DNA of 64,000 bases from Prescottella soli (lineage in GTDB: Bacteria; Actinomycetota; Actinomycetes; Mycobacteriales; Mycobacteriaceae). How positions within the stretch are numbered: position 1 is the stretch's first letter; each line of letters opens with the position of its first letter. The position numbers were made by a program, and so were the translations under genes. Shown one piece after another: positions 35,106 to 48,667 of this stretch. Below the pieces are notes generated by a model that saw only the letters and a program-made list of their open reading frames with translations, was not told the DNA's origin and made no database searches. The stretch lies in contig NZ_CP157276.1 of assembly GCF_040024445.1 (NCBI RefSeq), positions 124,001 to 188,000 of the forward strand. The letters run 5' to 3'.

Positions 35106-36707
35106 ATGCGCGGCGAGTCCACCACCATCCCAGCAGCAACCTCGGCGTCTCCCGGCGGGGCAGCCCGACACGATTCGACGACCTCGCGTGAACAGTTCCG
35201 CGCGCTGGCCGTCGAGCATCGTGTGGTCCCTGTCATCCGCAAGGTGCTCGCGGACGCCGAGACCCCGCTGTCGGCGTACACCAAGCTGGCCGGCAGCCGT
35301 CCCGGCACCTTCCTGCTTGAGTCGGCCGAGAACGGCCGATCGTGGTCGCGCTGGTCGTTCATCGGCGCGGGCAGCCCGGCCGCACTCACGGTCTGTGACG
35401 GCGAGGCCGCCTGGTACGGCAACGTCCCCGTCGGTGCCCCGTCCGGCGGCGATCCGCTGGTCGCGCTCGGGCGCACACTCGAACTGCTGCGCAGCGAACG
35501 TCTCCCGGATCTGCCACCGTTGACCGGCGGCATGGTCGGCTTCCTCGGCTACGACGCCGTCCGGCGGATCGAGCGACTGCCCAGCCACGCGGTGGACGAC
35601 CTGCAGATCCCCGAGATGGTGATGCTGCTCGCGACGGATCTCGCTGCGGTCGACCATCACGAGGGCGCCATCACGCTCATCGCCAACGCGGTCAACTGGG
35701 ACGGCTCCGACGAACGGGTCGACGAGGCCTACGACGACGCGGTCGCCCGCCTGGACCGGATGACCGACGCGCTCGCCGCACCCGCGCCGTCGACCGTGTC
35801 GACGTTCGCCCGGACCGAGCCCGACTACCGGCGGCAGCGCACCACTGAGGGCTTCGGGATCGACGTGCGCCGACTCATCGGCGAGATCGAGGCCGGCGAG
35901 GCGTTCCAGGTGGTCCTGTCGCAGCGGTTCGAAATGGACTGCGCCGCAGAGCCGATCGACGTGTACCGGATGCTGCGGGCGTCGAACCCGAGCCCGTACA
36001 TGTACCTGGTGCAGGTCCCCGGCGCAGACGGGGAGACGGCCTTCTCGATCGTGGGGTCGAGCCCCGAATCGCTCGTCACGGTGAAGGAGGGCGTCGCGAC
36101 GACGCATCCCATCGCGGGCACGCGGTGGCGCGGTGCCACCGAGGAGGACGACATCCTGCTCGAGAAGGACCTGCTCGCCGACGAGAAGGAGAACTCCGAG
36201 CATCTGATGCTCGTGGACCTCGGACGCAACGATCTGGGGCGGGTGTGCGAGCCGGGTACCGTGAAGGTGCACGACTACCGGCACATCGAGCGCTACAGCC
36301 ACGTGATGCACCTGGTCTCGACGGTGACGGGCCGCCTCGCCGCGGGGAAGCACGCCCTCGACGCAGTGACGGCATGCTTCCCGGCGGGCACGCTCTCGGG
36401 TGCTCCGAAGGTGCGGGCGATGGAGTTGATCGACGAGCTCGAGCCGACGCGGCGCGGGATCTACGGCGGGATCGTCGGTTACCTGGACTTCGCAGGCGAC
36501 GCCGACACGGCGATCGCGATCCGCACGGCGCTGATCAAGGACGGCACCGCGTACGTGCAGGCCGGTGCCGGTGTGGTGGCGGACTCGGATCCCGTCTACG
36601 AGGACACCGAGGCGAGGAACAAGGCGATGGCAGTGCTCAGTGCCATCGCGGCAGCGCAGACGTTGCGGCCCTTCGGGGGTCGCTCGGAGGTGAACAGCGG
36701 TGAGTGA
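35106..36707 (+). CDS. trpE: Anthranilate synthase component I
   Basis: A 533-aa chorismate-using enzyme. The N-terminal tryptophan-sensing element [19 protein letters not shown] contains LLES, so feedback inhibition is retained. The catalytic domain shows [44 protein letters not shown], and [23 protein letters not shown]. It needs a TrpG glutaminase, which is not in this window. The ATG at 35106 is the most likely start; no Trp-rich leader peptide was seen before it. The next gene starts inside its last codons. Confidence 0.96.
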   Translation: MRGESTTIPAATSASPGGAARHDSTTSREQFRALAVEHRVVPVIRKVLADAETPLSAYTKLAGSRPGTFLLESAENGRSWSRWSFIGAGSPAALTVCDGEAAWYGNVPVGAPSGGDPLVALGRTLELLRSERLPDLPPLTGGMVGFLGYDAVRRIERLPSHAVDDLQIPEMVMLLATDLAAVDHHEGAITLIANAVNWDGSDERVDEAYDDAVARLDRMTDALAAPAPSTVSTFARTEPDYRRQRTTEGFGIDVRRLIGEIEAGEAFQVVLSQRFEMDCAAEPIDVYRMLRASNPSPYMYLVQVPGADGETAFSIVGSSPESLVTVKEGVATTHPIAGTRWRGATEEDDILLEKDLLADEKENSEHLMLVDLGRNDLGRVCEPGTVKVHDYRHIERYSHVMHLVSTVTGRLAAGKHALDAVTACFPAGTLSGAPKVRAMELIDELEPTRRGIYGGIVGYLDFAGDADTAIAIRTALIKDGTAYVQAGAGVVADSDPVYEDTEARNKAMAVLSAIAAAQTLRPFGGRSEVNSGE

Positions 36708-37422
36708 GAACAGGACCGGCGGTCGTCGCGCCGTCGGGATCGCGGCGCTGCTGCTCGCGGTCGCGGCGGTGTGCCTGTGGGGCGCGTCGCGGATGACGTG
36801 GGTGACGGTCAACTCGTCGGACGGGTTGGGCGTGGATCGCGTCACGAACCTCGACGGCGGCACGTGGGCGGCCGCGACCACGCCGCTCGCGCTCGTCCTT
36901 GTCGCAGCGATCGCCGCCGCGTTCGCGGTGCGCGGCTGGATGGTCCGGGTGCTCGGGGTCCTGGTCGCGGTCGTCGCGGTCGTCGCCGCGATTCCGGCGA
37001 TCGGTCTGCTGACCGGTGGGGCGTCGAACGAGCGCGCCGCGGACATCGCCGGCTTCGAACGCGTCGGAACGCAGGTGACGGCCACCGACGTGTCGACCGC
37101 GCCGGCACTGTTGGTGCTGTTCGGCTCGGTCGTGGCGCTCGCCGCGGCGGTCGTGCTGATCCGCAAACCGGCTGCGGCCGGGGGACTCTCGTCGAAGTAC
37201 GACAGTCCGGCCGCGCGCAAGGAGGCAGCCGCGAAGCGCGGGGCCGACGGAGGGCAGCCGGAGCAGCAGACCCAGCGCATGCTGTGGGACGCGCTGGACG
37301 CAGGGGAGGACCCCACCGTCGACGGTGTCGACGACGGCCCGACCAGTGATGGGTCGAGCCCGCGGGTGAACGATGTGAGCAAGGACACCGGGTCTGCGGG
37401 TACCCGCCCGGAGGGCGAATAA
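36700..37422 (+). CDS. Trp-region conserved membrane protein (TIGR02234 type)
   Basis: A 240-aa protein with four hydrophobic segments (about residues 10-28, 52-70, 75-96 and 130-150) and a hydrophilic tail ([20 protein letters not shown] then Asp/Gly-rich). It is the trp-linked membrane protein found in actinobacteria between trpE and trpC. The GTG at 36700 lies 8 nt inside trpE. A role in tryptophan synthesis or transport is inferred only from conserved position. Confidence 0.85.
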   Translation: MSENRTGGRRAVGIAALLLAVAAVCLWGASRMTWVTVNSSDGLGVDRVTNLDGGTWAAATTPLALVLVAAIAAAFAVRGWMVRVLGVLVAVVAVVAAIPAIGLLTGGASNERAADIAGFERVGTQVTATDVSTAPALLVLFGSVVALAAAVVLIRKPAAAGGLSSKYDSPAARKEAAAKRGADGGQPEQQTQRMLWDALDAGEDPTVDGVDDGPTSDGSSPRVNDVSKDTGSAGTRPEGE

Positions 37423-37501
37423 CCGCGACCTCTAGGCTGAGTCAAGATCCGATGAGGTTCCTCACATCGGTATTGACATGCCGGAAAGGACTCGAGCCAC
37501 G

Positions 37502-38311
37502 ATGACCGTTCTCGACTCGATTCTCGACGGGGTGCGCGCCGATGTCGCCGCCCGCGAATCCATTCTCGACATGGCCGCGGTGAAGGCCGCTGCCGCCGCC
37601 GCGCCGCCCGCGCTGGACGCCGCGGCCGCGCTGCGTGCCTCCGGCATCGGCGTCATCGCCGAGGTGAAGCGGGCCAGCCCCTCGAAGGGTGCACTCGCCG
37701 ACATCCCCGATCCCGCGGTGCTCGCCTCCGCGTACGAGGCCGGGGGTGCCCGGGTGATCAGCGTGCTCACCGAGGAGCGCCGGTTCCACGGATCGCTCGC
37801 CGATCTCGACGCGGTCCGTCGTGCGGTGAACATCCCGATCCTGCGCAAGGACTTCATCGTCGGGCCGTACCAGATCCACGAGGCGCGGGCGCACGGTGCG
37901 GACGTCATCCTGCTCATCGTCGCGGCGCTCGAGCAGAGCGCTCTGACCTCGCTGCTGGACCGCACCGAGTCGCTGGGCATGACGGCGCTCGTCGAGGTCC
38001 ACACCGAGGAGGAGGCGGACCGGGCGCTCGAGGCCGGCGCCAGTGTCATCGGCGTCAATGCCCGCAACCTCAAGACCCTCGAGGTCGACATGGACACGTT
38101 CGGCCGCATCGCGCCGGGGCTGCCGACGAACGTCGTCAAGATCGCCGAGTCCGGGGTGCGCGGCACCGCCGATCTGCTCGCGTACGCGGGTGCCGGGGCG
38201 GACGCGGTTCTCGTCGGTGAGGGGCTGGTGACCAGCGGCGACCCGCGGGCCGCCGTGGCGGAACTGGTGACGGCGGGCGCGCATCCGTCGTGCCCCAAGC
38301 CGGCTCGCTGA
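37502..38311 (+). CDS. trpC: Indole-3-glycerol phosphate synthase
   Basis: A 269-aa (beta/alpha)8 enzyme: [13 protein letters not shown] carries the catalytic Glu/Lys, [50 protein letters not shown] and [13 protein letters not shown] complete the signature. It is monofunctional (no TrpF half). The ATG at 37502 is preferred because the family begins VLDSIL; an ATG 8 codons earlier is in frame with a poor ribosome site. Confidence 0.96.
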   Translation: MTVLDSILDGVRADVAARESILDMAAVKAAAAAAPPALDAAAALRASGIGVIAEVKRASPSKGALADIPDPAVLASAYEAGGARVISVLTEERRFHGSLADLDAVRRAVNIPILRKDFIVGPYQIHEARAHGADVILLIVAALEQSALTSLLDRTESLGMTALVEVHTEEEADRALEAGASVIGVNARNLKTLEVDMDTFGRIAPGLPTNVVKIAESGVRGTADLLAYAGAGADAVLVGEGLVTSGDPRAAVAELVTAGAHPSCPKPAR

Positions 38312-38372
38312 TCCGTCGCGTGGATCGGGACCCGACCACTCGTTCTCGTGGGCGTTGGGGCAGACTGGAGGG

Positions 38373-39694
<1,322 letters not shown>

Positions 39695-39698
<4 letters not shown>

Positions 39699-40498
39699 GC
39701 CAACGAGAGTCACGCCTGGCGCCGACGTTCGCCCATTGCCGGGAGGAGAATCGGGCGGCCCTAGTCGGCTACCTGCCCGCCGGCTACCCGGACGTGCCGA
39801 CGTCGATCGACGTGTTCAAGGCGATGGTCGATTCGGGCTGCGACATCATCGAGGTCGGGGTCGCGTACTCCGACCCGGTCATGGACGGGCCGACGATCCA
39901 GGCGGCCGCCGAAACGGCACTGCGCAACGGCGTGCGGCTCCGCGACGTGTTCACCGTCGTCGAGCAGATCGCGTCGGTGGGCGGCAAGGCCGTCGTGATG
40001 ACGTACTGGAACCCGGTGCTCAAGTACGGCGTCGACGCGTTCTCCCGCGACCTGGCGTCGGCCGGAGGCCTGGGCATGATCACGCCGAACCTGATCCCGG
40101 AGGAGGCCGGCGACTGGATGGAGGCGTCCGAGCGGCACCATCTCGACCGCATCTTCCTCGTCGCGCCCTCGTCGACCGAGGAGCGGCTGGCGATGACGCT
40201 CGAGGCCAGCAGCGGCTTCATCTATGCGGCGTCGACGATGGGTGTGACCGGTGCGCGTGACAGCGTCTCGTCGATGGCCCCCGAGCTGACGGCGCGCATC
40301 CGGGCCCACTCGGACATCCCGGTCGGTGTCGGCCTGGGCGTTCGCTCCGGTGCGCAGGCCGCGGAGATCGCGTCGTACGCGGACGCCGTGATCGTCGGTT
40401 CGGCGATCGTTTCGGCGGTCGAGCAGGGCCTGGGCGCTGTGCGCGCGCTCACTGCCGAACTCGCGGAGGGTGTGCGCTCGGCTACCGTGGCCCCGTGA
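39695..40498 (+). CDS. trpA: Tryptophan synthase alpha chain
   Basis: A 267-aa barrel enzyme releasing indole from indole-glycerol phosphate. The catalytic Glu and Asp lie in [43 protein letters not shown] and [12 protein letters not shown] follow. The GTG overlaps the trpB stop (GTGA), ensuring equal translation with its partner. Its own stop overlaps the lgt GTG. Confidence 0.96.
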
Positions 40499-41502
40499 CT
40501 CCGATGGCGACTTCGACGCAAATCCTCGCTTACATCCCGAGCCCACCGCAGGGCGTCTGGTACGTGGGGCCGCTGGCCCTGCGCGCCTACGCGCTGTGCA
40601 TCATCGCCGGCATCATCGTCGCGATCGTGTGGGGCGATCGGCGTTGGGTCGCCCGCGGTGGTGAGAAGGGCACCGTCCTGGACATCGCGGTCTGGGCGGT
40701 GCCGTTCGGGCTGATCGGTGGCCGCCTGTATCACGTGATGACGGACTGGCCGACGTACTTCGGCCCCGGCGGTAACCCGGTCGACGCGCTCAAGGTGTGG
40801 CAGGGCGGCCTGGGGATCTGGGGTGCGGTGGCGCTCGGCGCCGTCGGCGCCTGGATCGGCTGCCGTCGCCGCGGGATTCCGTTGCCCGCGTTCGGCGACG
40901 CGATCGCGCCAGGGATCATCCTCGCGCAGGCGATCGGGCGTCTCGGCAACTGGTTCAACCAGGAGTTGTACGGGCGCGAGACGACGGTGCCGTGGGGCCT
41001 CGAGATCTACGAGCGCACCGACGCGTCGGGTCGCATCAACACCCTCGACGGTGTGTCGAACGGCGTGGTGCAGCACGTGGTCCACCCGACGTTCCTTTAC
41101 GAGCTGGTGTGGAACCTGCTCATCGTCGTGCTGCTGGTCGTGGTCGACCGTCGGTTCAAGATCGGCCACGGGCGACTGTTCGCGCTGTACGTGGCCGGAT
41201 ACTGCGCGGGCCGGTTCTGGATCGAGCTGATGCGTTCGGACCACGCGAGCCACATCCTGGGCATCCGGGTGAACTCGTTCACGTCGGCGATCGTCTTCGT
41301 CTGCGCCGTGGCCTACTTCGTCCTCGCCACCAAGGGACGTGAGGATCCGGCGGATCTGCAGCCGCACCGCGGGAGCGAACACGAATTGGTGAGCACACCA
41401 GGACCCGCGGCTGCCGACGACGAATCAGAGCAGTCGGATCGCGTCGACAGCGATCGGTCCGAGATGGAGGGGGAGAAGAAATTGAAGGGGAAGAAGAAAT
41501 GA
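40495..41502 (+). CDS. lgt: Prolipoprotein diacylglyceryl transferase
   Basis: A 335-aa membrane enzyme that attaches diacylglycerol to the lipobox cysteine of lipoproteins. The signature AQAIGRLGNWFNQELYGRET is present, with HPTFLYELVWNL and RFWIELMRSD; about seven hydrophobic segments. A charged, disordered tail (about residues 280-335) ends in EKKLKGKKK, an actinobacterial extension. The GTG at 40495 overlaps the trpA stop and has TACCGT 6 nt upstream, so it may also have its own leaderless transcript. Confidence 0.95.
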   Translation: MTPMATSTQILAYIPSPPQGVWYVGPLALRAYALCIIAGIIVAIVWGDRRWVARGGEKGTVLDIAVWAVPFGLIGGRLYHVMTDWPTYFGPGGNPVDALKVWQGGLGIWGAVALGAVGAWIGCRRRGIPLPAFGDAIAPGIILAQAIGRLGNWFNQELYGRETTVPWGLEIYERTDASGRINTLDGVSNGVVQHVVHPTFLYELVWNLLIVVLLVVVDRRFKIGHGRLFALYVAGYCAGRFWIELMRSDHASHILGIRVNSFTSAIVFVCAVAYFVLATKGREDPADLQPHRGSEHELVSTPGPAAADDESEQSDRVDSDRSEMEGEKKLKGKKK

Positions 41503-42224
41503 CGGACTCGGACAAGCCGTCCGGTGACGAATCGGCGAAGGACCCGACGTCCACGCCGACACCGCCCGAGTTCGGCTCGCCCTTCGACTACGACGCGACC
41601 GCGGACGCGTCGATGACCGAGTCGACGTCCGGGACCTCGTCGGTGCCCCCGTCGGGTGGGAACACCGCCGGCCCGGGCTGGGACACATTCTCGGGCGTCG
41701 GCAACGGTCCGGGTTGGGGAACCGGACCGACCTACCCGCCGCCGGTGGGCGACCAGCCCCTGCCCCCGACCGGGCCCGTCTACGGAACCCCGCAGCCCGA
41801 GTACGGCCAGCAGACGACGCCTCCGCCGTCGATGGGCTACCCGCAGGCACCTGTCCCGGGATATCCGAGTCCGCCCGGGTATCCGGCGGTTCCCGGGTAC
41901 GCCGCCGGATACGGTGACCCGAGCGCACCGTTCGGGCGTGACCCGATCACCGGTGAACCCCTCTCCGACAAGTCGAAGACCACCGCCGGTCTGCTGCAGA
42001 TTCTGCTGGGCTTCGTTTCGCTGCCGGGAATCGGTCGTCTCTACCTCGGAAGCATCGGCATCGGCCTCACCCAGATGCTGGTCTTCTGGCTGGGCCTGAT
42101 CACGACGATCTTCGGCATCGGGTTCGTGATCTTTCCGTGCATCTGGATCTGGGCGTTCGTGGACGGCATCCTGATGCTCACCGGCAGCGTCCGCGACCCA
42201 CAGGGCAGACCGCTACGCAGTTGA
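41499..42224 (+). CDS. TM2-domain protein with Pro-rich N-terminus
   Basis: A 241-aa protein. A disordered Pro/Gly/Tyr-rich part (about 1-140, with [14 protein letters not shown] and [14 protein letters not shown] repeats) precedes a TM2 domain (about 150-232: [37 protein letters not shown], then a second helix and [10 protein letters not shown]). The ATG overlaps the lgt stop. TM2 proteins are of unclear role; this one ends the trp-lgt transcript, before a clear terminator. Confidence 0.82.
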   Translation: MTDSDKPSGDESAKDPTSTPTPPEFGSPFDYDATADASMTESTSGTSSVPPSGGNTAGPGWDTFSGVGNGPGWGTGPTYPPPVGDQPLPPTGPVYGTPQPEYGQQTTPPPSMGYPQAPVPGYPSPPGYPAVPGYAAGYGDPSAPFGRDPITGEPLSDKSKTTAGLLQILLGFVSLPGIGRLYLGSIGIGLTQMLVFWLGLITTIFGIGFVIFPCIWIWAFVDGILMLTGSVRDPQGRPLRS

Positions 42225-42252
42225 TTCCCGCCGGTCACGACTCGTTCGTACC

Positions 42253-42293
42253 CACCGCCCGCGCTGTTCTCCGGCGCGGGCGGTGCGCATTTT
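42253..42293 (+). terminator. Rho-independent terminator after the trp-lgt-TM2 operon
   Basis: A perfect 12-bp GC-rich stem (42253-42264 with 42274-42285), a 9-nt loop, and a TTTT run at 42290-42293. Confidence 0.8.
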
Positions 42294-42513
42294 CGCCATC
42301 GCTTCGGGTGGCCTCGGCGCGGTAAACTGGCCCGGCCGGATATGGAACTCGGCAACCTTCACGGGTCGACAGCGTGCCGGTGGACCCCGATCGATGCAGT
42401 CAGCACCCGTAGTTGGCGACCCCCGCCAGGGAGCCGCCGGAGAAGTGCGCGACGCGCGATGGTCCGCAGCGAAGCTCTCCCGAGCTTGGCGCGGGCCGGT
42501 GTGGAGGTGTTCG

Positions 42514-45500
42514 GTGCTGTACTCTCTGCAACCCGATTCCCGCGGCCTGTACGTCCGAGATCACGAATCCGATTCGTGCGGAGTGGCGATGGTGGCCGAC
42601 GTCCACGGCCGCCGCTCGCACACGATCGTCGCCGACGCGCTCCTCGCGCTCGACAACCTCGAACATCGCGGTGCCGCCGGTGCGGAGGTGAACAGCGGCG
42701 ACGGCGCCGGGATCCTGCTCCAGCTTCCCGGCGGGTACTTCCGGGACGTCGTCGAGTTCGAACTGCCTGTGCCGCTGCCCGACGGCACCGAAACGTTCGC
42801 CGCCGGGATGTGTTTCCTACCGCAGCACCCCGATCGCCGGGCCGAGGCTCGGCGGCGTATCCACGCGATCGCCGAGGCCGAGGGCGTCGACATCCTCGGC
42901 TGGCGCGACGTCCAGGTGGATCCGATCGGTGCCGACGTCGGCGCGACCGCGCTGTCGTGCATGCCGTACATGACGTACCTGTTCGTGGCGCTGCCGCCGG
43001 TGGACGGTGTCCGGGTCGGCGGCGTGGATCTGGACCGGCGGGTGTACGGGCTGCGCAAGCGTGCGGAGCGGGTGACGTCGGAGATCGACGACGCCGGAAC
43101 CGGCGTGTACTTTCCGTCGCTGTCGAGCCGGACCGTGACCTACAAGGGCATGCTGACGACGGCGCAGCTGGCGCTCTACTTCCCCGAGCTGAGGGACCCG
43201 CGCGTGACGAGCGCGATCGCCGTCGTCCACAGCCGGTTCTCGACCAACACGTTCCCTTCGTGGCCGCTGGCGCACCCGTTCCGCTACATCGCACACAACG
43301 GCGAGATCAACACCGTCCGCGGCAACCGGAACCGGATGCGCGCGCGGGAGGCGATGCTGGCGAGCACCGTCATCCCCGGCGACCTCGAGCGGCTGTACCC
43401 GATCTGCACCCCGGACGCCTCGGACTCGGCATCGTTCGACGAGGTCCTCGAGCTGCTGCATCTCGGTGGGCGTTCGTTGCCGCACGCGGTCCTGATGATG
43501 ATTCCGGAGGCGTGGGAGAACCACACATCGATGACCGACCAGCGGCGCGCCTTCTACCAGTTCCACGCGTCGTTGATGGAGCCGTGGGACGGCCCGGCGT
43601 GCGTGACGTTCACCGACGGGACCGTCGTCGGTGCGGTCCTCGACCGCAACGGGCTGCGGCCGGGGCGGTGGTGGCACACCTCGGACGGCCGGGTCGTGCT
43701 CGCGTCCGAGAGCGGTGTGCTGCCGATTCCGCAGTCCGAGGTGATCGCGAAGGGGCGCCTCGAACCGGGAGAGATGTTCCTGGTCGACACCGCGGCCGGG
43801 CGCATCGTGCCCGACAGTGAGATCAAGGCGCAGTTGGGGGCGGCGCAGCCGTACCGGGATTGGCTGCACGCCGGCCTGCTGGATCTGCGGTCGGTGCCGA
43901 GCCGTGGCCGGATCCCGCACGATCACGAGTCGGTGGTGCGACGCCAGCAGGTGTTCGGCTACACCGAGGAGGAACAGCGGGTGCTCCTGGCGCCGACGGC
44001 GACGGCGGGCGTCGAGCCACTCGGGTCGATGGGGACCGACACGCCCATCGCGGTGCTCTCGCAGCGACCGCGCCTGCTGTTCGACTACTTCGTCGAGCTG
44101 TTCGCGCAGGTCACCAACCCGCCGCTCGACGCGATCCGCGAGGAGATCGTCACGTCGCTGCGCCGCGTGATGGGGCCGGAGCAGAACCTGCTCGAGCCGA
44201 CCGCTGCGTCGTGCCGGCAGATCGTGCTGTCGTGGCCGGTGCTCGACAACGAAGAGCTCGGCAAGATCATCGACATCAACGCCGACGGCGACTGTCCGGG
44301 CTTCGCGGCGACCGTGCTGCGCGCGCTGTACGACGCGGACAGTGGCGGCGAGGGCATGGCCGAGGCGATCGAGGACCTGCGCGAGGCGGCGAGCGCCGCC
44401 ATCGCGAACGGATACCGGACGTTGGTGATCTCGGACCGGGACTCCGACCACCTGCGCGCCCCGATCCCGTCGCTGCTGGCGGTGTCCGCGGTCCACCACC
44501 ATCTGATCCGCACCAAGGAACGGACCAAGGTGGCGCTGGTGGTCGAGTCGGGGGACGCGCGGGAGGTGCACCACATCGCTCTGCTGATCGGGTTCGGGGC
44601 GGCCGCCGTCAACCCGTACCTGGCGATGGAGTCGATCGAGGACCTCGTCGCCGAGGGCGAGTTGACCGGCGTCGAATCCTCGGTCGCGGTCCGCAACTAC
44701 CTCACGGCGCTGGGCAAGGGCGTGCTGAAGGTGATGTCCAAGATGGGCATCTCGACCGTCGGGTCCTACACCGCCGCACAGGTGTTCGAGGCGATCGGGC
44801 TTTCGCAGGACGTGGTCGACGAGTACTTCACCGGCACCGTCAGCCGCCTTGGCGGGGTCGGTCTCGACGTTCTCGCGCGCGAGGTACAACTGCGGCACCG
44901 TGCCGCACATCCCGAGAACCCGTCGTCGCTCGTGCACCGACGCCTCGACGTCGGCGGCATCTACCAGTACCGGCGGGACGGCGAGCTGCACCTGTTCACA
45001 CCCGAGACGGTGTTCCTGCTCCAACACGCCACCCGGACGGGGCGGGACGACGTCTTCGGCCGGTACTGCACGGAGGTCGATCGGCTCTCCGCCGAGGGCG
45101 GCACGCTGCGCGGGCTGTTCGAGTTCCGGCGCGGCCTGCGCCCGCCCGTCCCCCTGTCGGAAGTCGAACCGGCGGAGGCTATCTTCGCGCGCTTCAACAC
45201 CGGTGCGATGAGTTACGGCTCCATCTCCGCCGAGGCCCACGAGACGCTCGCGGTGGCGATGAACCGGATCGGTGGGCGATCGAACACCGGTGAGGGCGGC
45301 GAGGACGTCGACCGTTTGTACGACCCGCTGCGCCGCAGTGCCGTCAAGCAGGTGGCGAGTGGTCGCTTCGGTGTGACGAGCGACTACCTCGTGAACGCGA
45401 CCGACATCCAGATCAAGATGGCCCAGGGCGCCAAGCCCGGTGAGGGCGGCCAGCTTCCGGCGTACAAGGTCTATCCGTGGATCGCGCGGACCCGGCACTC

Positions 45501-47097
45501 CACACCCGGGGTGGGCTTGATCTCGCCGCCCCCGCACCACGACATCTACTCGATCGAGGACCTCGCGCAGCTCATCCACGACCTGAAGAACGCGAACGAG
45601 AACGCGCGTGTGCACGTCAAGCTGGTCAGCTCGGTGGGCGTCGGCACCGTCGCCGCCGGGGTGAGCAAGGCGCATGCCGACGTCGTGCTGATCTCCGGCC
45701 ACGACGGCGGGACCGGCGCGTCGCCGCTCACCTCGCTCGAGCATGCGGGGCTGCCGTGGGAGGTCGGCGTCGCCGACGCGCAACAGACCTTGGTGCTCAA
45801 CGGGTTGCGCGATCGGATCACGATGCAGTGCGACGGCGGTCTGCGCACGGTGCGCGACGTGGTGGTCGCGATGCTGCTCGGCGCCGAGGAATACGGGTTC
45901 TCCACCGCGCCGCTGATCGTGGCCGGCTGCATCATGATGCGGGTGTGCCACCTCGATACCTGCCCGGTGGGGGTTGCGACGCAGAACCCGGAACTGCGCA
46001 AGCGGTTCACCGGCAAGCCCGAGTTCGTCGAGGCGTTCTTCCGCTTCATCGCCGAGGGCGTCCGGCAGTACCTCGCGGAACTCGGCTTCCGTACCGTCGA
46101 CGAGGCGGTGGGACATCCGGAGATGCTCGAGACCGCGGTCGGCGTGGCGCACTGGAAGAGCCTGGGACTGGACCTGAGCCCGATCTTCGCGACCGAGGTG
46201 CCCCAGACGGGCGGCGGGGTCCCGCAACGTCGGCGGGTGCGCGCTCAGGACCACGGCCTCGACCTCGCACTCGACCGCACCCTCATCCAACTGGCCGAGG
46301 GCGCCCTCGAGGACGCGCTACCGGTACGCCTCGAGCTGCCGGTCCGCAACGTCAACCGGACCGTCGGGACGCTGCTGGGATCGGAGGTCACCCGGCGCTA
46401 CGGCGCGGCCGGGCTGCCCGACGACACGATCCGCGTCCAGCTCGAGGGTTCGGCGGGGCAGTCGCTGGGCGCGTTCCTGCCCCCGGGGATCACGCTCGAC
46501 CTGGTCGGCGATGCGAACGACTATGTGGGCAAAGGTCTCTCGGGCGGACGCATCGTCGTCCGGCCGGCCGACGACGTGCTGTTCCTGCCCGAGACCCAGG
46601 TGATCGCCGGGAACACCCTCCTCTACGGCGCGACGTCCGGGGAGGCATACCTCCGCGGGCTGGTGGGCGAGCGGTTCTGCGTGCGGAACTCGGGTGCGGT
46701 CGCGGTGACCGAGGGCGTCGGTGACCACGCGTGCGAATACATGACAGGCGGGCGGGTCGTCGTGCTCGGACCGATCGGCCGGAACATGGCAGCAGGCATG
46801 TCGGGTGGGATCGCGTTCGTGCTCGACGCCGATCCCACGAAGATCAATCAGGCCATGGTGACGCTGCAGGCGCCCGACGGTGACGACCTGCGGTGGCTGC
46901 GGGTGGTGGTCGAGCATCACCTGCGCTGGACCGGATCCGCCGTCGCGGCCTCGGTCCTGGCCGACTGGCCGCGGCGCTCGGCGCTGTTCACGAAGATCAT
47001 GCCCGTCGACTACCAGCGCGTGCTCGAGGCGACGCGGATGGCCCGGGCCGAGGGCCTCGACGTCGACACGGCGATCATGGAGGCAGCTCGTGGCTGA
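42514..47097 (+). CDS. gltB: Glutamate synthase (NADPH) large subunit
   Basis: A 1527-aa GOGAT alpha chain. A 21-residue propeptide precedes the N-terminal nucleophile Cys in [14 protein letters not shown]. The glutaminase domain continues to about 420 ([24 protein letters not shown]). The central domain reads [23 protein letters not shown], and the FMN/Fe-S synthase domain is near residues 860-1230 ([70 protein letters not shown] with the 3Fe-4S cysteines). The C-terminal beta-helix is GLSGGRI...[11 protein letters not shown]. The GTG at 42514 is set by GGAGG 6 nt upstream. It overlaps gltD by 8 nt. Confidence 0.97.
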   Translation: MLYSLQPDSRGLYVRDHESDSCGVAMVADVHGRRSHTIVADALLALDNLEHRGAAGAEVNSGDGAGILLQLPGGYFRDVVEFELPVPLPDGTETFAAGMCFLPQHPDRRAEARRRIHAIAEAEGVDILGWRDVQVDPIGADVGATALSCMPYMTYLFVALPPVDGVRVGGVDLDRRVYGLRKRAERVTSEIDDAGTGVYFPSLSSRTVTYKGMLTTAQLALYFPELRDPRVTSAIAVVHSRFSTNTFPSWPLAHPFRYIAHNGEINTVRGNRNRMRAREAMLASTVIPGDLERLYPICTPDASDSASFDEVLELLHLGGRSLPHAVLMMIPEAWENHTSMTDQRRAFYQFHASLMEPWDGPACVTFTDGTVVGAVLDRNGLRPGRWWHTSDGRVVLASESGVLPIPQSEVIAKGRLEPGEMFLVDTAAGRIVPDSEIKAQLGAAQPYRDWLHAGLLDLRSVPSRGRIPHDHESVVRRQQVFGYTEEEQRVLLAPTATAGVEPLGSMGTDTPIAVLSQRPRLLFDYFVELFAQVTNPPLDAIREEIVTSLRRVMGPEQNLLEPTAASCRQIVLSWPVLDNEELGKIIDINADGDCPGFAATVLRALYDADSGGEGMAEAIEDLREAASAAIANGYRTLVISDRDSDHLRAPIPSLLAVSAVHHHLIRTKERTKVALVVESGDAREVHHIALLIGFGAAAVNPYLAMESIEDLVAEGELTGVESSVAVRNYLTALGKGVLKVMSKMGISTVGSYTAAQVFEAIGLSQDVVDEYFTGTVSRLGGVGLDVLAREVQLRHRAAHPENPSSLVHRRLDVGGIYQYRRDGELHLFTPETVFLLQHATRTGRDDVFGRYCTEVDRLSAEGGTLRGLFEFRRGLRPPVPLSEVEPAEAIFARFNTGAMSYGSISAEAHETLAVAMNRIGGRSNTGEGGEDVDRLYDPLRRSAVKQVASGRFGVTSDYLVNATDIQIKMAQGAKPGEGGQLPAYKVYPWIARTRHSTPGVGLISPPPHHDIYSIEDLAQLIHDLKNANENARVHVKLVSSVGVGTVAAGVSKAHADVVLISGHDGGTGASPLTSLEHAGLPWEVGVADAQQTLVLNGLRDRITMQCDGGLRTVRDVVVAMLLGAEEYGFSTAPLIVAGCIMMRVCHLDTCPVGVATQNPELRKRFTGKPEFVEAFFRFIAEGVRQYLAELGFRTVDEAVGHPEMLETAVGVAHWKSLGLDLSPIFATEVPQTGGGVPQRRRVRAQDHGLDLALDRTLIQLAEGALEDALPVRLELPVRNVNRTVGTLLGSEVTRRYGAAGLPDDTIRVQLEGSAGQSLGAFLPPGITLDLVGDANDYVGKGLSGGRIVVRPADDVLFLPETQVIAGNTLLYGATSGEAYLRGLVGERFCVRNSGAVAVTEGVGDHACEYMTGGRVVVLGPIGRNMAAGMSGGIAFVLDADPTKINQAMVTLQAPDGDDLRWLRVVVEHHLRWTGSAVAASVLADWPRRSALFTKIMPVDYQRVLEATRMARAEGLDVDTAIMEAARG

Positions 47098-48595
47098 TCC
47101 GCAGGGTTTTCTGCACGTCGTGAAGAAGGAGGCGCGCAAGCGCCCGGTCTCTGAACGCGTCCACGACTGGCGCGAGGTGTACGAGCCGCAGTCCGCGAGC
47201 GAGCGCGCCCGTGAGGTGTCCGAGCAGGCGAGCCGCTGCATGGACTGCGGCATCCCGTTCTGTCATTCCGACAGCGCCGGGTGCCCGCTCGGGAATCTGA
47301 TCCCGGAGTGGAACGACCTGGTGCGCCGCGGCCGATGGGATGCCGCTGCCGAACGGCTGCACGCGACCAACAACTTCCCCGAGTTCACCGGGCGGGTCTG
47401 CCCGGCGCCGTGCGAGGCGGCGTGCGTGTTGGCCCTGGCCGACACCCACACCACCGGGAGCGTGACGATCAAGCGTATCGAGCAGGCCATCGCCGACGCT
47501 GCGTGGGAGAAGGGTGACGTGGGCCCCGCTCTGCCCGAGGTGCACACCGGCAAGCATGTCGCGGTCGTGGGCTCGGGGCCGGCGGGACTGGCGGCCGCGC
47601 AACAACTTACCCGCGCGGGGCACGAGGTCACCGTGTACGAGCGCGACGACCGGTTGGGGGGTCTGCTGCGGTACGGAATCCCGGCGTTCAAGCTCGAGAA
47701 GTCCGTTCTGGACCAGCGCCTGACCCAGATGCGCGTGGAGGGAACGCATTTCGTCACCGATGTCGAGGTTGGGGTGGAACTCCCGGTGTCGTCGCTGAAA
47801 GCCCGATTCGACGCGGTGGTGCTGGCGACGGGTGCGCTCAAGGCGCGGGACAACCGCGATCTGGTCGGCCGTGAACTGGATGGCGTCCACCTCGCGATGG
47901 AGCACCTCGTCGCGTCGAACCACGAGTGCGAGGGCGACGGCCCGTCGCCCATCACGGCGCGGGGCAAGCACGTCGTGATCATCGGCGGTGGCGACACCGG
48001 AGCCGACTGCCTCGGGACGGCCCACCGTCAGGGTGCGCTGTCCGTCACGCAGCTCGACTACCATCCGGCGCTGCCGACGGAGCGGGACGAATCGGCGACC
48101 CCGTGGCCGGCGTGGCCGATGGTGCTGCGCACCTCACCGGCGCACGCCGAGGGTGGCGTCCGGCGCTACGAGGTTGCGGTCCAACGGTTTCTGGGTGACG
48201 CGGAGGGCCGCGTCCGGTCGATGATCCTCGCGGAGGTGCGACTGGGACGCGACGCCGACGGTCGGCGGACGATCTTCCCGGTCGGTGAGGAGATCGAATT
48301 GCCCTGCGATCTAGCGCTTTTCGCGATCGGATTCGAGGGGACGGAGACTGGGCCCCTGCTCGACGACCTCGGAATCGCGACAAATCGCCGCGGATCGCTG
48401 TCGTGCGGATCCGACTGGCAGACCGCAGCTCCCGGTGTGTTCGTGTGTGGTGACGCACACCGGGGAGCGTCGCTGGTGGTGTGGGCGATCGCGGAGGGGA
48501 GGTCGGCCGCGCACGGCGTCGACGCGTTCCTCACCGGAAGTTCCGACCTGCCGGCGCCGGTCCATCCGACGGCGCTGCCGTTGACCGTCGTCTGA
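47090..48595 (+). CDS. gltD: Glutamate synthase (NADPH) small subunit
   Basis: A 501-aa beta chain passing electrons from NADPH through FAD and two 4Fe-4S clusters to GltB. Cluster ligands are in [20 protein letters not shown] and [16 protein letters not shown] binding is at [16 protein letters not shown] and NADPH binding at [44 protein letters not shown] is the C-terminal FAD contact. The GTG at 47090 follows GGAGG and lies inside gltB, so the subunits are coupled. Confidence 0.97.
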   Translation: MADPQGFLHVVKKEARKRPVSERVHDWREVYEPQSASERAREVSEQASRCMDCGIPFCHSDSAGCPLGNLIPEWNDLVRRGRWDAAAERLHATNNFPEFTGRVCPAPCEAACVLALADTHTTGSVTIKRIEQAIADAAWEKGDVGPALPEVHTGKHVAVVGSGPAGLAAAQQLTRAGHEVTVYERDDRLGGLLRYGIPAFKLEKSVLDQRLTQMRVEGTHFVTDVEVGVELPVSSLKARFDAVVLATGALKARDNRDLVGRELDGVHLAMEHLVASNHECEGDGPSPITARGKHVVIIGGGDTGADCLGTAHRQGALSVTQLDYHPALPTERDESATPWPAWPMVLRTSPAHAEGGVRRYEVAVQRFLGDAEGRVRSMILAEVRLGRDADGRRTIFPVGEEIELPCDLALFAIGFEGTETGPLLDDLGIATNRRGSLSCGSDWQTAAPGVFVCGDAHRGASLVVWAIAEGRSAAHGVDAFLTGSSDLPAPVHPTALPLTVV

Positions 48596-48655
48596 TGCTC
48601 ACACGTCCGTCACCCGTCGTTCGCCGGCCGAATAGAGTTCGTTCCTGAAGTTGAC

Positions 48656-48661
48656 TAGGCT
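48656..48661 (+). promoter_or_regulatory. -10 box of a probable leaderless promoter for pyk
   Basis: TAGGCT ends 6 nt before the GTG at 48668; there is no ribosome site in between. Confidence 0.5.
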
Positions 48662-48667
48662 TTCCCC

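Noticed and set aside
42817-46290. 1157-codon open frame on the minus strand inside gltB
   Set aside because: It is antisense to a clearly conserved glutamate synthase and has the Arg/Val/His-rich composition of a GC-driven shadow frame.
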